IMG/VR virus record: IMGVR_UViG_3300042402_003388
Coordinates: 1-64,000 of that record
DNA length: 64,000 bases
Direction: 5' to 3' (one strand)
Source of the DNA: a virus
The notes beneath the pieces were generated by a model. It was not told the DNA's origin. It did not search any database and worked only from the letters and a program-made list of their open reading frames with translations. The position numbers and the translations under genes were made by a program. Shown piece after piece: positions 41,459 to 49,019 of this stretch. Within the stretch, counting starts at the first letter, position 1. Each line of letters begins with the position of its first letter.

Positions 41459-42283
41459 CTATTCTGAAACCGCCCTACCTTTTAAAGATTTCCAATCTTG
41501 TTCAGGACGAACTTCTAAATTAGTTTTCCAAGCCGACTCTAATACGTTCATATTACAACCTACTTCTTTAGCCATAGTAATTAACGCATTTATATCCTTT
41601 GGGAAACAAGTTCCACCAAAACCTAATTTACCATCAGGACCTGGAACGTGTAAATGGGAATCCCCAATTCTACCATCGGAAGCAAACCCGTAAAGAGCGT
41701 CTTCCCAATTAACACCAATTAATTGACTTAATCTATAATATTCATTCATCAGACTAACTTTTGCCGCGAAGAATGTGTTATTCATATATTTCACAAACTC
41801 AGCAGTTTTGGAATCAGTGTGAATGATGTGTCTATTCATAAATCGGTCGTTGAATAATTCCTCAACTTGTTTAGTTAACGATGGTTCACCTCCTAAAATA
41901 ATTCTTGCCTGTGTTAACATATCTAACTTGGCAGTTCTCTCAGTTAAAAACTCAGGTGAAAATATAATGTTATGACCGTATTTTTTAATTAAAGAGTCGG
42001 TAGTACCTGGTAATACGGTTGATTTGATAATGAAAATAGTATTTTCATTGTAAATAATGTTACCGAAAAAGTCTTCAATAAATGAAATATCTTGAGACCC
42101 ATCACTGAACATTGGGGTTGGTAAACATACAAAAATAAATTCTTGTTCCATTACTTCTTCTAATGTGTGAGTAGCCTTTAACGGATTAATGTCGTAAACT
42201 TTAACATCTGATGTTGGGCTAAATGCGAATGCAATAGTTTCCCCAACAAAACCATTACCTATTACTCCTACTGTTTTTTTCAT
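41459..42283 (-). CDS. UDP-glucose/GDP-mannose dehydrogenase family protein, 274 aa
   Basis: A Rossmann NAD-binding start (VGVIGNGFVGETIAFAF) is followed by LPTPMFSDGSQD, the ISPEFL-equivalent FSPEFLTERTA, and the catalytic-Cys motif GFGGTCFPKDI. Family enzymes oxidise nucleotide sugars to uronic acids. It is shorter than typical (about 390-450 aa) and lacks the C-terminal nucleotide-sugar domain, so activity may be altered. Neighbours on the other strand are glycosyl- and methyltransferases. Confidence 0.85.
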   Translation of the reverse strand: MKKTVGVIGNGFVGETIAFAFSPTSDVKVYDINPLKATHTLEEVMEQEFIFVCLPTPMFSDGSQDISFIEDFFGNIIYNENTIFIIKSTVLPGTTDSLIKKYGHNIIFSPEFLTERTAKLDMLTQARIILGGEPSLTKQVEELFNDRFMNRHIIHTDSKTAEFVKYMNNTFFAAKVSLMNEYYRLSQLIGVNWEDALYGFASDGRIGDSHLHVPGPDGKLGFGGTCFPKDINALITMAKEVGCNMNVLESAWKTNLEVRPEQDWKSLKGRAVSE

Positions 42284-42336
42284 ATTATTTATTTAAAAAT
42301 TATTATACATATAATTATAATAAGAAAAATAATTAA

Positions 42337-42822
42337 ATGAATAGTGAAGTAAATTACGAATCTTTTGGGGGGTGGGCCATCTCAAGAAAACTGTTTGAAT
42401 GGATTTTAAACCATTTACCGAAAGGAAGTACAATACTTGAACTAGGTAGTGGTAATGGTACTAAAGAGTTAGTTAAATTCTACAATGTGTATAGTGTGGA
42501 ACATAACATTGAATGGGTTAATTTGGTTCCCGAATCTACGTATATTTACGCCCCTTTAATTAATGGATGGTATGATGTTGAAATTTTAAAACAAGAATTA
42601 CCGACTCACTATGATTTACTACTTATCGACGGTCCAATAGGTAAAAATAGGGTTAATATTATTAATCATTACAAAATGTTTAAAACTGATATACCTATAA
42701 TTATTGATGATACTAATCGTGAAGATGATAATAACCTTTCAATATTTTTAAGAAAAACCCTAAATAAAAAAGCATCACTATCTGTGACCTGTGAAGATAA
42801 AATATTTACAATTATTTACTAA
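42337..42822 (+). CDS. SAM-dependent methyltransferase-like protein, 161 aa
   Basis: The motif TILELGSGNGTKEL is a class I methyltransferase motif I, followed by VYSVEHNIEW (acidic ribose-binding position) and YDLLLIDGPIG (motif IV-like). Substrate unknown, plausibly sugar or peptide in the adjacent glycan cluster. The stop overlaps the next ATG by 1 nt. Confidence 0.75.
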   Translation: MNSEVNYESFGGWAISRKLFEWILNHLPKGSTILELGSGNGTKELVKFYNVYSVEHNIEWVNLVPESTYIYAPLINGWYDVEILKQELPTHYDLLLIDGPIGKNRVNIINHYKMFKTDIPIIIDDTNREDDNNLSIFLRKTLNKKASLSVTCEDKIFTIIY

Positions 42823-43526
42823 TGGAGGAAAATGAAAAATACGACTTTTGTATTGTTATTACGACATATGAAAGAGAGGATATGTTAAAACAGTTACTGA
42901 AAGATATTTTTGAATACACTGAATATAAAATGTATGTGGTCGTTTTTGATGATGGAAGTAAACACCCTTATGACTTAAGTGAGTATGACGTAAAATATGT
43001 TAAATATGTAAAAAATAATGGGTTAAAGAATCTTTGGAGAGTGATAAGCGACACTTTTAAATTTTGTAAAAATATAGACGCTAAGTATTATTTCTATTTT
43101 CAGGATGATTTGCGTCTGAAAAAAAACTTTTTCCAAGAAAGTATTAGAATTTTTGAAAATATCCCTGACGAGAATAAAATTAGTTTAGGGACATTAATGA
43201 TTGACACCCAAAGAAACATACCTAAATGGACGGGAGTTTATCCAATTGAGTATGACGAATATTATAAAACACAATGGTGTGAGTTAGTTTTTATGTGTGA
43301 ATACAAGTTTTTCGAATCTTTAGAATTTAAACTTAACCCAATACCTATGTCAAGATGGGATAAAAATCCTAATAATAGTAGCGGTGTTGGTCAACAAATT
43401 AGTGTTAGATTATTTGAAAAAGGTTTAAATATGTATCACGTAATTAATACATTAACCACTCACGGTGACCACGAGTCTGTAATATTACCCGAACTTAGAA
43501 AAAATGAAAAATTAATTGCAATATAA
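42822..43526 (+). CDS. Family 2-like glycosyltransferase, 234 aa
   Basis: A GT-A N-terminus FCIVITTYEREDMLKQLLKD, then VVVFDDGS and FYFQDDLRLKK, the latter replacing the usual DxD with QDD. A single domain without membrane segments. It is part of a three-gene run with a methyltransferase and a longer glycosyltransferase, perhaps glycosylating phage structural proteins, DNA or host glycans. Confidence 0.75.
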   Translation: MEENEKYDFCIVITTYEREDMLKQLLKDIFEYTEYKMYVVVFDDGSKHPYDLSEYDVKYVKYVKNNGLKNLWRVISDTFKFCKNIDAKYYFYFQDDLRLKKNFFQESIRIFENIPDENKISLGTLMIDTQRNIPKWTGVYPIEYDEYYKTQWCELVFMCEYKFFESLEFKLNPIPMSRWDKNPNNSSGVGQQISVRLFEKGLNMYHVINTLTTHGDHESVILPELRKNEKLIAI

Positions 43527-43540
43527 AATTTAAAAATAAT

Positions 43541-45307
43541 ATGGATAAAATAATATATAATGTTGCAAGCTATAAAAGAGGAGATACTTTAATAAAAACT
43601 ATACAATCAATTTATAATCAATGTGATATTATCAACGTTGCACTTAATGATTATGATGAAATACCTGTTGAATTGTACGATAAAAAAATAAATTTATTTA
43701 TTACGGATAATGACAGAGGGGATGCGTATAAATTTTATAAATTAATGAATTCTGAGGGTTATTATTTCACAATTGATGATGATTTAATATACCCCGAAAA
43801 TTATACCGAATATATGGTTGATAAAGTTAATCAATATGGTAAAAAATCGATAATTACACAACACTCAAGAAGTTTTAATTCATTTCCTATTAATAATTTT
43901 TATGGTCGTAATACCTTAGTTAATCATTTTAAACAACTACAAACTAACGATATTAAAGTTCAATTTGGAGGTACTGGTGTTATGTGTTTTCACACTGATT
44001 TATTTAAAGTACCTATTGAATATTTTGATAGACCAAATATGGCTGATGTGTGGATTGGTAAATACGCAAAAGAAAATGATATTGATATTATATGCGTCAA
44101 ACATAATAGCGGGTTTGTAGTACAACAAAATTTTGAGGACTCAATATATACCTCCGATTCCAAAAATGATACAATTCAGACAATTTTGACTAACGACTGT
44201 TATATGGATAAGGAAGTGTCGATAATCATACCTACATTTGATAATGTTGAATATATTCAAGAATGTTTAGATTCCGTAGTATCCTCGTGTTCTATGATTA
44301 ATAACTTTGAAATATTGGTAGGTATCGACTATTGTCCAAAAACTTTAAAATTTATAATGGAAAATAGTTTTGACTATCGAATAAGATTTTATTTTTTTAA
44401 TGACAATGTCGGTCCGTATATCATTAAAAATTCATTATCAAGAATTTCTAAATCGGATAATATAATTTTTTTTGATTCTGATGATGTTATGGATAAAGAT
44501 ATGGTTAGTGAGGTTTTGTTAGGACTTAAAACTTCAGAATGTGTTAAACCAATGTTTCATAATTTTACTAATTATATTGATTATGACGACCCAAAATATA
44601 ACTTAGAAACTAAGTTATTTGGTGAAGGGGTATTCGGAATTAAAAAAAATATTTTTTTAAATTTTAACGGGTTTGAAGGGTGGAGATGTGCCGCGGATTC
44701 TGACTTTATGGTTAGAATTCAAAAAAATGGAGTAACATTTAATTGGGCTAAAAAATTATTGTTTTACCGAAGAATACACGATAAAGGTTTAACAACGATT
44801 CCTGAAACTAATTATGGGTCTAAATTACGTAAACATTATATTGAGTTAACAAATTCAAAAACAAATTTTGGGCCACTGGATGAAATGAAGATTTCGGATT
44901 TTACAAGAATTTATACTAAAACAGAAATAACTAAAATTAGTTATCGTAATATTATACCGACCAAACCTGTAATTGAGACTCCACAACATAGTACTGAGGA
45001 TACTTTAAAACAAGTTTATTCTAAAAGTACGGTTATCGATAATAAAGTTAAACCAATTAATACTGAGGATAAAATTCTATCTAAATCAATTGAAAAGTCG
45101 GATAATAGTACAGTAGAAGATATTCGTAAAAATGTTTTATCATTATTGTCTGATAAAAAAGTTGTTAAAAAAATTGATAAGGATTTGATTGACCAAAAAA
45201 GACAAAATAGTAGAGATGTTGTAATACCGTATACAATTCAACCTGTTAAAAAGACCAGTAGAACGAGTGGGATTAACACAAAAAGAGGGGGAGGATTTAA
45301 TTTTTAA
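43541..45307 (+). CDS. Two-domain glycosyltransferase with basic tail, 588 aa
   Basis: Residues 1-215 form one GT-A-like domain (IIYNVASYKRGDTLIKTIQS, FTIDDDLIYPENY). Residues about 225-450 form a second, clearer family 2 domain (VSIIIPTFDNVEYIQECLDS, NIIFFDSDDVMDKDMV with DSDD). The last ~110 residues are low-complexity and basic, ending KRGGGFNF. It could make a disaccharide in two steps. Substrates unknown. Confidence 0.8.
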   Translation: MDKIIYNVASYKRGDTLIKTIQSIYNQCDIINVALNDYDEIPVELYDKKINLFITDNDRGDAYKFYKLMNSEGYYFTIDDDLIYPENYTEYMVDKVNQYGKKSIITQHSRSFNSFPINNFYGRNTLVNHFKQLQTNDIKVQFGGTGVMCFHTDLFKVPIEYFDRPNMADVWIGKYAKENDIDIICVKHNSGFVVQQNFEDSIYTSDSKNDTIQTILTNDCYMDKEVSIIIPTFDNVEYIQECLDSVVSSCSMINNFEILVGIDYCPKTLKFIMENSFDYRIRFYFFNDNVGPYIIKNSLSRISKSDNIIFFDSDDVMDKDMVSEVLLGLKTSECVKPMFHNFTNYIDYDDPKYNLETKLFGEGVFGIKKNIFLNFNGFEGWRCAADSDFMVRIQKNGVTFNWAKKLLFYRRIHDKGLTTIPETNYGSKLRKHYIELTNSKTNFGPLDEMKISDFTRIYTKTEITKISYRNIIPTKPVIETPQHSTEDTLKQVYSKSTVIDNKVKPINTEDKILSKSIEKSDNSTVEDIRKNVLSLLSDKKVVKKIDKDLIDQKRQNSRDVVIPYTIQPVKKTSRTSGINTKRGGGFNF

Positions 45308-45315
45308 AAATAAAA

Positions 45316-45346
45316 TTTGACTTTTTACGTTACATACGTATATTTA
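45316..45346 (+). promoter_or_regulatory. Host-type promoter of tRNA array 1 leader
   Basis: TTTG (45316-45319), N19, TATATTTA (45339-45346, last base off consensus); the leader ORF starts 24 nt downstream. Confidence 0.6.
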
Positions 45347-45369
45347 ATTAAAAACAAGTAAAACTGCAA

Positions 45370-45444
45370 ATGAAAACAACACATATCATACTAATAGGCG
45401 GGACAGATAGAACTGAAGCGACTACTCCAATGGAGATGGTGTGA
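45370..45444 (+). CDS. Leader peptide 1 of tRNA array, 24 aa
   Basis: MKTTHIILI then GGTDRTEATTPMEMV. Residues 10-23 use Gly, Thr, Asp, Arg, Glu, Ala, Pro and Met; the tRNAs of the array that follows are Glu, Ala, Met, Gly, Asp, Arg and Thr. Its last codons (45431-45439, TGGAGATGG) can pair with CCATCTCCA at 45472-45480, the left arm of the terminator that follows. The arrangement is that of a transcription-attenuation leader such as thrL or trpL. Translation is not proven. Confidence 0.65.
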   Translation: MKTTHIILIGGTDRTEATTPMEMV

Positions 45445-45497
45445 TATTCCTATACTATGAATTCACTGAACCCATCTCCAAAAGAGATGGGTTTTTT
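45431..45497 (+). terminator. Attenuator: terminator with competing antiterminator
   Basis: The terminator is CCCATCTC (45471-45478)/GAGATGGG (45484-45491) plus T6. The antiterminator is TGGAGATGG (45431-45439)/CCATCTCCA (45472-45480), 9 bp. The two folds exclude each other, and the antiterminator strand lies in the last codons of the leader ORF. Confidence 0.75.
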
Positions 45498-45520
45498 GTT
45501 TTTAGATTGTTAAACATTTT

Positions 45521-45537
45521 GTTCTTTGAAATATTGG
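45521..45537 (+). promoter_or_regulatory. boxA-like element before array 1
   Basis: GTTCTTTGAAATATTGG, between the attenuator and tRNA-Glu. TATCTTTG at 45541 with TTTG at 45518 could also be a second promoter. Confidence 0.5.
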
Positions 45538-45564
45538 TTGTATCTTTGTAAAAGATTTAAAAAT

Positions 45565-45636
45565 GGTCCCTTCGTCTATCGGTTAGGACATATCCCTTTC
45601 ACGGATAAAAGACGGGTTCGATTCCCGTAGGGACTA
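45565..45636 (+). tRNA. tRNA-Glu(TTC)
   Basis: Loop CTTTCAC; T arm ACGGG-TTCGATT-CCCGT; first gene of array 1. Confidence 0.9.
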
Positions 45637-45657
45637 CAAAACTTAAAAAATATTATT

Positions 45658-45921
45658 ATGCCAGAATTTAACACTTATGTTGATGTAGACGTTTACGAAT
45701 TTATTGATGAATGTTCAAAAAGTGAAATTAATGAGTTAATTGACGATTTAATTGATAGGGGTTACTTAAACAAAAATAGTAAAGGGGTTGGTAAACCACC
45801 GAAATATTCATTAATTGAGGAAACTCATAGAGATTATTGTGATGTTTTGGCGAATTCTTACCATAGAATGAGTAAGGAAGACGAAGAAACAATCGCGAAT
45901 ATTGCTAAAAAATATTCGTAA
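45658..45921 (+). CDS. Small acidic hypothetical protein, 87 aa
   Basis: A protein-coding gene inside the tRNA array. The N-terminal half is helical and acidic (VYEFIDECSKSEINELIDDL); GKPPKYSLIEE resembles winged-helix or anti-activator surfaces, but no family is assigned. It lies between tRNA-Glu and tRNA-Ala, so it is probably on the same transcript. Confidence 0.7.
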   Translation: MPEFNTYVDVDVYEFIDECSKSEINELIDDLIDRGYLNKNSKGVGKPPKYSLIEETHRDYCDVLANSYHRMSKEDEETIANIAKKYS

Positions 45922-45928
45922 TAAAAAT

Positions 45929-46002
45929 GGGGGTGTATGTCTCAAGGCCGACGAGAATGATTTGCAATCAATCTGGGGTGAGTTCGATTCTCACCATCTC
46001 CA
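45929..46002 (+). tRNA. tRNA-Ala(TGC), divergent
   Basis: Acceptor GGGGGTG/CATCTCC, loop TTTGCAA, T arm intact. The D arm (TGTC...GACG) and anticodon stem (one A-A mismatch) deviate from consensus. Confidence 0.75.
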
Positions 46003-46005
46003 CAA

Positions 46006-46097
46006 TGTTATCATAGCTCAGTAGGATGAGGCCGCAATCGGATTCCTTTAAACAACGCGTGAGGGGCGGCTTTCACGATGTGGCTGAAGTGATAACA
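46006..46097 (+). ncRNA. tRNA-like element without T loop
   Basis: A perfect 8-bp closing helix TGTTATCA/TGATAACA and a tRNA-type D arm (TAGCTCAG...GAG) surround GCCGC/GCGGC and CTTCA/TGAAG helices. No GTTCGA T loop and no clear anticodon are present. It may be a decayed tRNA or a tRNA-mimicking RNA processed by RNase P. Confidence 0.55.
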
Positions 46098-46107
46098 AAT
46101 AATATAT

Positions 46108-46179
46108 CGCGGGATAGAGCAGTGGTAGCTCGCAAGGCTCATAACCTTGAGGTCGGGGGTTCGAATCCCTCTCCCGCAA
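46108..46179 (+). tRNA. Initiator tRNA-fMet(CAT)
   Basis: Position 1 C is opposite A72 (CGCGGGA/TCCCGCA), the hallmark of initiator tRNA. The D arm GAGCAGTGGTAGCTC is fMet-like. The loop CTCATAA reads CAT, but the anticodon stem is CAAGG/CCTTG rather than three G-C pairs. Confidence 0.8.
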
Positions 46180-46188
46180 CTAATATAT

Positions 46189-46262
46189 CGTGGGTTAGAC
46201 TGGAGGTGGTTCCAGCTTGGTCTCATAAGCCAAAGACGGGGGTTCGAGTCCCTCACCCGCAA
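46189..46262 (+). tRNA. Second tRNA-Met(CAT) with C1-A72 mismatch
   Basis: Acceptor CGTGGGT/ACCCGCA also has C1 opposite A72; loop CTCATAA. The D arm is unusual (GACTGG...CCAGC). It is preceded by the same TAATATATCG string as the initiator tRNA, suggesting duplication. Confidence 0.7.
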
Positions 46263-46340
46263 CAAAGTGTCTCGGTCCGCTCTGACGAAAGTTAACGACG
46301 AGGTCTCGGTAGACAGAACGCGTCTGATTCTACCCAAAAT
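46263..46340 (+). other. Spacer with a strong hairpin
   Basis: GGTAGA-CAGA-ACGCG-TCTG-AT-TCTACC forms a long hairpin near 46309-46335; TCTCGGT occurs twice. No gene is recognised. Confidence 0.4.
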
Positions 46341-46413
46341 GCGAGAGTAGCTCAGTTGGTAGAGCACAACCTTGCCAAGGTTGGGGTCGCGGGTTCGAAT
46401 CCCGTCTCTCGCT
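46341..46413 (+). tRNA. tRNA-Gly(GCC)
   Basis: Acceptor GCGAGAG/CTCTCGC, loop TTGCCAA. Confidence 0.92.
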
Positions 46414-46422
46414 CAATAATAA

Positions 46423-46495
46423 GCGGATATCGTATAATGGCTTATTACTTCAGCCTTCCAAGCTGAAGATGTGAGTTCGATTCTCACTATCCGCT
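46423..46495 (+). tRNA. tRNA-Gly(TCC)
   Basis: Acceptor GCGGATA/TATCCGC, loop CTTCCAA. Confidence 0.92.
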
Positions 46496-46500
46496 CAAAA

Positions 46501-46573
46501 GGTCCCGTGGTTGAATGGTTACAATTCCACCCTGTCACGGTGCGAGGTACGGGTTCGAATCCCGTCGGGACCG
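46501..46573 (+). tRNA. tRNA-Asp(GTC)
   Basis: Acceptor GGTCCCG/CGGGACC, loop CTGTCAC. Confidence 0.92.
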
Positions 46574-46581
46574 CAAACTTT

Positions 46582-46653
46582 GGTCTATTCGTTCATCGGC
46601 TAGGATGCTACCCTGTCACGGTAGTGAGGAGGGTTCGATTCCCTCATAGACCG
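46582..46653 (+). tRNA. tRNA-Asp(GTC), second copy
   Basis: Acceptor GGTCTAT/ATAGACC, loop CTGTCAC; diverged from the neighbouring Asp gene outside the anticodon loop. Confidence 0.92.
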
Positions 46654-46683
46654 CAAAAATAAATTAATTTATACTTATTGAGT

Positions 46684-46842
46684 ATGGATAAAGAAAAATG
46701 GGATTCTGATGAATGGCAAGGGCGTTCTAAAGACAGGGTCGAAAAAAACAATAAAGTTTTTGGATACTCTATATTACTTACAATACTTGGTACAGTAATT
46801 TGTTATTTATACGTCATAATATCCACTTATTTTAGATTTTGA
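46684..46842 (+). CDS. Small single-pass membrane protein, 52 aa
   Basis: A hydrophilic N-terminus (MDKEKWDSDEWQGRSKDRVE) is followed by one transmembrane helix (about 28-47) and a short tail. Found within the tRNA region; not recognised. Confidence 0.6.
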   Translation: MDKEKWDSDEWQGRSKDRVEKNNKVFGYSILLTILGTVICYLYVIISTYFRF

Positions 46843-46874
46843 TTTGTTATTTCGTAAAAAATTTACTAAATTTG
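46843..46874 (+). promoter_or_regulatory. Host-type promoter
   Basis: TTTG (46843-46846), N20, TAAATTTG (46867-46874). Confidence 0.6.
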
Positions 46875-46892
46875 TAGTGTAAATAAAATATT

Positions 46893-47069
46893 ATGTGGGT
46901 AATTGTAAAATTAATGGAAAGTCTTAATGGTGTTAAAGTTCCTGTCATTATCTTAGATGGACACTCAGAAATTTGGGAATTTGAAACTGAAGAAGAGGCG
47001 GTTAAAATGAGAGACATTTTTTCTAAAAACTCGGACTCAGGTCACGTTTACTTAGTTAAAAAAGTCTAA
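46893..47069 (+). CDS. Small hypothetical protein, 58 aa
   Basis: A compact beta-alpha-beta layout: WVIVKLMESLNGVKVPVIIL, then an acidic helix (FETEEEAVKMRDIF) and a final strand (GHVYLVKKV). Probably real: it has a host-type promoter and lies just upstream of tRNA-Arg. Function unknown. Confidence 0.65.
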   Translation: MWVIVKLMESLNGVKVPVIILDGHSEIWEFETEEEAVKMRDIFSKNSDSGHVYLVKKV

Positions 47070-47074
47070 CAAAT

Positions 47075-47148
47075 GGTTCCGTAGCTCAGCTGGATAGAGC
47101 AACTGCCTTCTAAGCAGTAGGTCACAGGTTCGAATCCTGTCGGGACTA
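47075..47148 (+). tRNA. tRNA-Arg(TCT)
   Basis: Loop CTTCTAA; acceptor GGTTCCG/CGGGACT. Confidence 0.9.
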
Positions 47149-47163
47149 CTAAATTAAAAAATT

Positions 47164-47418
47164 ATGGTTGATATTAATCAAGATATTGTATTTGAGGAAG
47201 AACATAATGAGTTTATTAAAAGTGAGTTATTCTGTCAAATGATGAAAGAAAAAATAGAACATTCTGCGTATCATAAATTTGATGGTATTGCACCTGAAGG
47301 ATTTACGTTGGTACCAAATGAGGTGTTAGAAGAACTTAAGGACTTTGACAATTGGAAGGAGTTTAAATACGATTTAGAATGGATTAAGAAAAATTCTATA
47401 AAGTATTTGGTAGTTTAA
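47164..47418 (+). CDS. Hypothetical protein, 84 aa
   Basis: Small, acidic, helical, with a conserved-looking turn FDGIAPEGFTLVPNEVLEEL. Sits between tRNA-Arg and a lipoprotein gene. Not recognised. Confidence 0.7.
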   Translation: MVDINQDIVFEEEHNEFIKSELFCQMMKEKIEHSAYHKFDGIAPEGFTLVPNEVLEELKDFDNWKEFKYDLEWIKKNSIKYLVV

Positions 47419-47435
47419 CTTATAAAAAATAATAT

Positions 47436-47714
47436 ATGAAAAAATTTGCACCATACGTATTAGTACTTATTTGGTTTTTAGTTATTGGGTTATTGGCGTT
47501 CTTATTGACAGGATGTAAAAATAAGAATAAAATAGAACCTGGTGATAAAGTAGTTAAATGTGTAATTGATAGTGTTTCAACTGAAGGACCTCGTTCAACT
47601 ATTGAACCGTATGTAAGATATTATTACTATACCAAATGTGGTGAAAGACTTATTACCAATCGAGATGACATTTACAAAATTGGGGACACGATAACTTACG
47701 TATATAAAAAATAA
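47436..47714 (+). CDS. Lipoprotein, 92 aa
   Basis: The N-terminal hydrophobic segment ends in LLTGC, a lipobox (Cys27), so the product is membrane-anchored. The mature part is a small beta domain (PGDKVVKCVIDSV, RYYYYTKCGERLI) with two more Cys. It may modify the host envelope; function unknown. Confidence 0.7.
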   Translation: MKKFAPYVLVLIWFLVIGLLAFLLTGCKNKNKIEPGDKVVKCVIDSVSTEGPRSTIEPYVRYYYYTKCGERLITNRDDIYKIGDTITYVYKK

Positions 47715-47719
47715 AATAA

Positions 47720-47792
47720 GCCTCCTTAGCTCAGCTGGTAGAGCACTTCACTTGTAATGAAGGGGTCGTAGGTTCGAATCCTACAGGAGGCT
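47720..47792 (+). tRNA. tRNA-Thr(TGT)
   Basis: Acceptor GCCTCCT/AGGAGGC, loop CTTGTAA. Confidence 0.92.
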
Positions 47793-47798
47793 CAAATT

Positions 47799-47872
47799 GG
47801 TCCTTTAGCTCAGTTGGTTAGAGCAGCTCACTCATAATGAGAAGGTCACAGGTTCAAGTCCTGTATGGACCA
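47799..47872 (+). tRNA. tRNA-Met(CAT), elongator type
   Basis: Acceptor GGTCCTT/ATGGACC, loop CTCATAA, fully paired position 1-72. Confidence 0.85.
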
Positions 47873-47893
47873 CAAATATCTAAAAACACAAAT

Positions 47894-48061
47894 ATGCAAC
47901 TTATATTCAATATTATCGCAACAATTGTATTCCTAATCTTTGGGATTATATGGAGTAAGAAAACGTTCACAGACATTATAGCCAAAATAATTTGTCTTGG
48001 TTTATCCATTTTAGGAATTATTCTAATTTTGATACAATGCGGGTATATTATTAAAAAATAG
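47894..48061 (+). CDS. Small two-helix membrane protein, 55 aa
   Basis: Two hydrophobic helices (about 3-20 and 28-50) joined by a basic loop (SKKTFTD). ATG 47894 is chosen because earlier in-frame starts lie within tRNA-Met. Not recognised. Confidence 0.6.
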   Translation: MQLIFNIIATIVFLIFGIIWSKKTFTDIIAKIICLGLSILGIILILIQCGYIIKK

Positions 48062-48064
48062 TCA

Positions 48065-48072
48065 TATATTTG
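48065..48072 (+). promoter_or_regulatory. Host-type -7 box, leaderless
   Basis: TATATTTG ends 4 nt before ATG 48077; a -33 match is weak. Confidence 0.5.
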
Positions 48073-48076
48073 TACT

Positions 48077-48352
48077 ATGAAAAGTTACCTGATTATTAGA
48101 GAGGATTATTTTAATGAAAAAGGAATTGGTAACAATACTCATTTCTGTATTAAAGAATCTAAAAAATTTTTATGGTTTGAATGGTGGTCGTACGTGAAAT
48201 ACAAAGAATGTTACGAAAGTGGTTCATATAACACTGTTTTAAAGTTCACTAATTTATATGAAGCAGAAAAATTTGTTAATGAAGTTTTGTTAAAAAACGG
48301 ACCAAGACAAAAATGGTCATCTATGACCCTAAAAGAAATAAAAGAAAAATGA
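48077..48352 (+). CDS. Hypothetical protein, 91 aa
   Basis: Aromatic-rich centre (KKFLWFEWWSYVKYKECYES) and charged C-terminus. Leaderless behind a host-type -7 box; overlaps the next gene by 4 nt (ATGA), so they are coupled. Not recognised. Confidence 0.7.
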   Translation: MKSYLIIREDYFNEKGIGNNTHFCIKESKKFLWFEWWSYVKYKECYESGSYNTVLKFTNLYEAEKFVNEVLLKNGPRQKWSSMTLKEIKEK

Positions 48353-48936
48353 AAACGATATTTTTAGACCACGATGGAGTAATCTGTTTATCCACAGAGT
48401 GGGGTGGTCGTTACAAGAAACAAAAAAAATGGGGAGAACTTAAAATGTCTATGGGGATGAATGAAATCCCTATTGAATTTAGATTTGACAATTTTAATAA
48501 GAAGGCAATCAAAATTCTGAATTCAATTATTGAAGAAACTGGTGCTGAGATAGTAGTTTCATCTGATTGGAAACGATGGGCAACTGTTGAGGAAATGGGA
48601 CAATACTACGAATCTCAAGGGATTATCAAAAAACCAATCTCATTTACTCCAAACTTAAGTGAATGTAATAACTATGATGGTTCATTTCCTTGGAATAGAG
48701 ATTGGGATTTAGAACAAACTCGTACATTAGAAATTAACCAATATTTGAAGGACCATCCTGAGGTGACAGAATGGGTTGCAATCGATGACCTTAATATGGG
48801 AAAAGAGGGGATGTCATATTCAATTAAATGGGTTCACGATTGGGGTTTAGATAATTTTGTACTAACACCAAAAGGTAATGAAGGGTTAAAACAATCAGGA
48901 ATTAAAGAAAAAGTTTTATCTTTTTTAATAAAATAA
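48349..48936 (+). CDS. HAD-like hydrolase (SAK-type), 195 aa
   Basis: IFLDHDGVICL is HAD motif I with DxD as DHDGV; GAEIVVSSDWKRW supplies motif II, and VAIDDLN the late acidic motif. The pattern with SSDWKR is that of the HAD domains found in Swiss-army-knife RNA repair proteins. A role trimming 3' phosphates in tRNA repair with the RNA ligase is plausible but inferred. Confidence 0.8.
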   Translation: MKTIFLDHDGVICLSTEWGGRYKKQKKWGELKMSMGMNEIPIEFRFDNFNKKAIKILNSIIEETGAEIVVSSDWKRWATVEEMGQYYESQGIIKKPISFTPNLSECNNYDGSFPWNRDWDLEQTRTLEINQYLKDHPEVTEWVAIDDLNMGKEGMSYSIKWVHDWGLDNFVLTPKGNEGLKQSGIKEKVLSFLIK

Positions 48937-48943
48937 AAAAATA

Positions 48944-48974
48944 TTTGACAATTACGGAATTTTTCGTAACTTTG
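48944..48974 (+). promoter_or_regulatory. Host-type promoter of tRNA array 2 leader
   Basis: TTTG (48944-48947, within TTTGACA), N19, TAACTTTG (48967-48974). Confidence 0.75.
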
Positions 48975-49019
48975 TAGTAATTATAGAAACAGGTAGAAAT
49001 ACCACAACAAATAGAAAAA

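Noticed and set aside
46011-46367. ORFs of 67-118 aa across the tRNA array
   Set aside because: They run through several tRNA genes on either strand; tRNA arrays are GC-richer and so leave open frames by chance.
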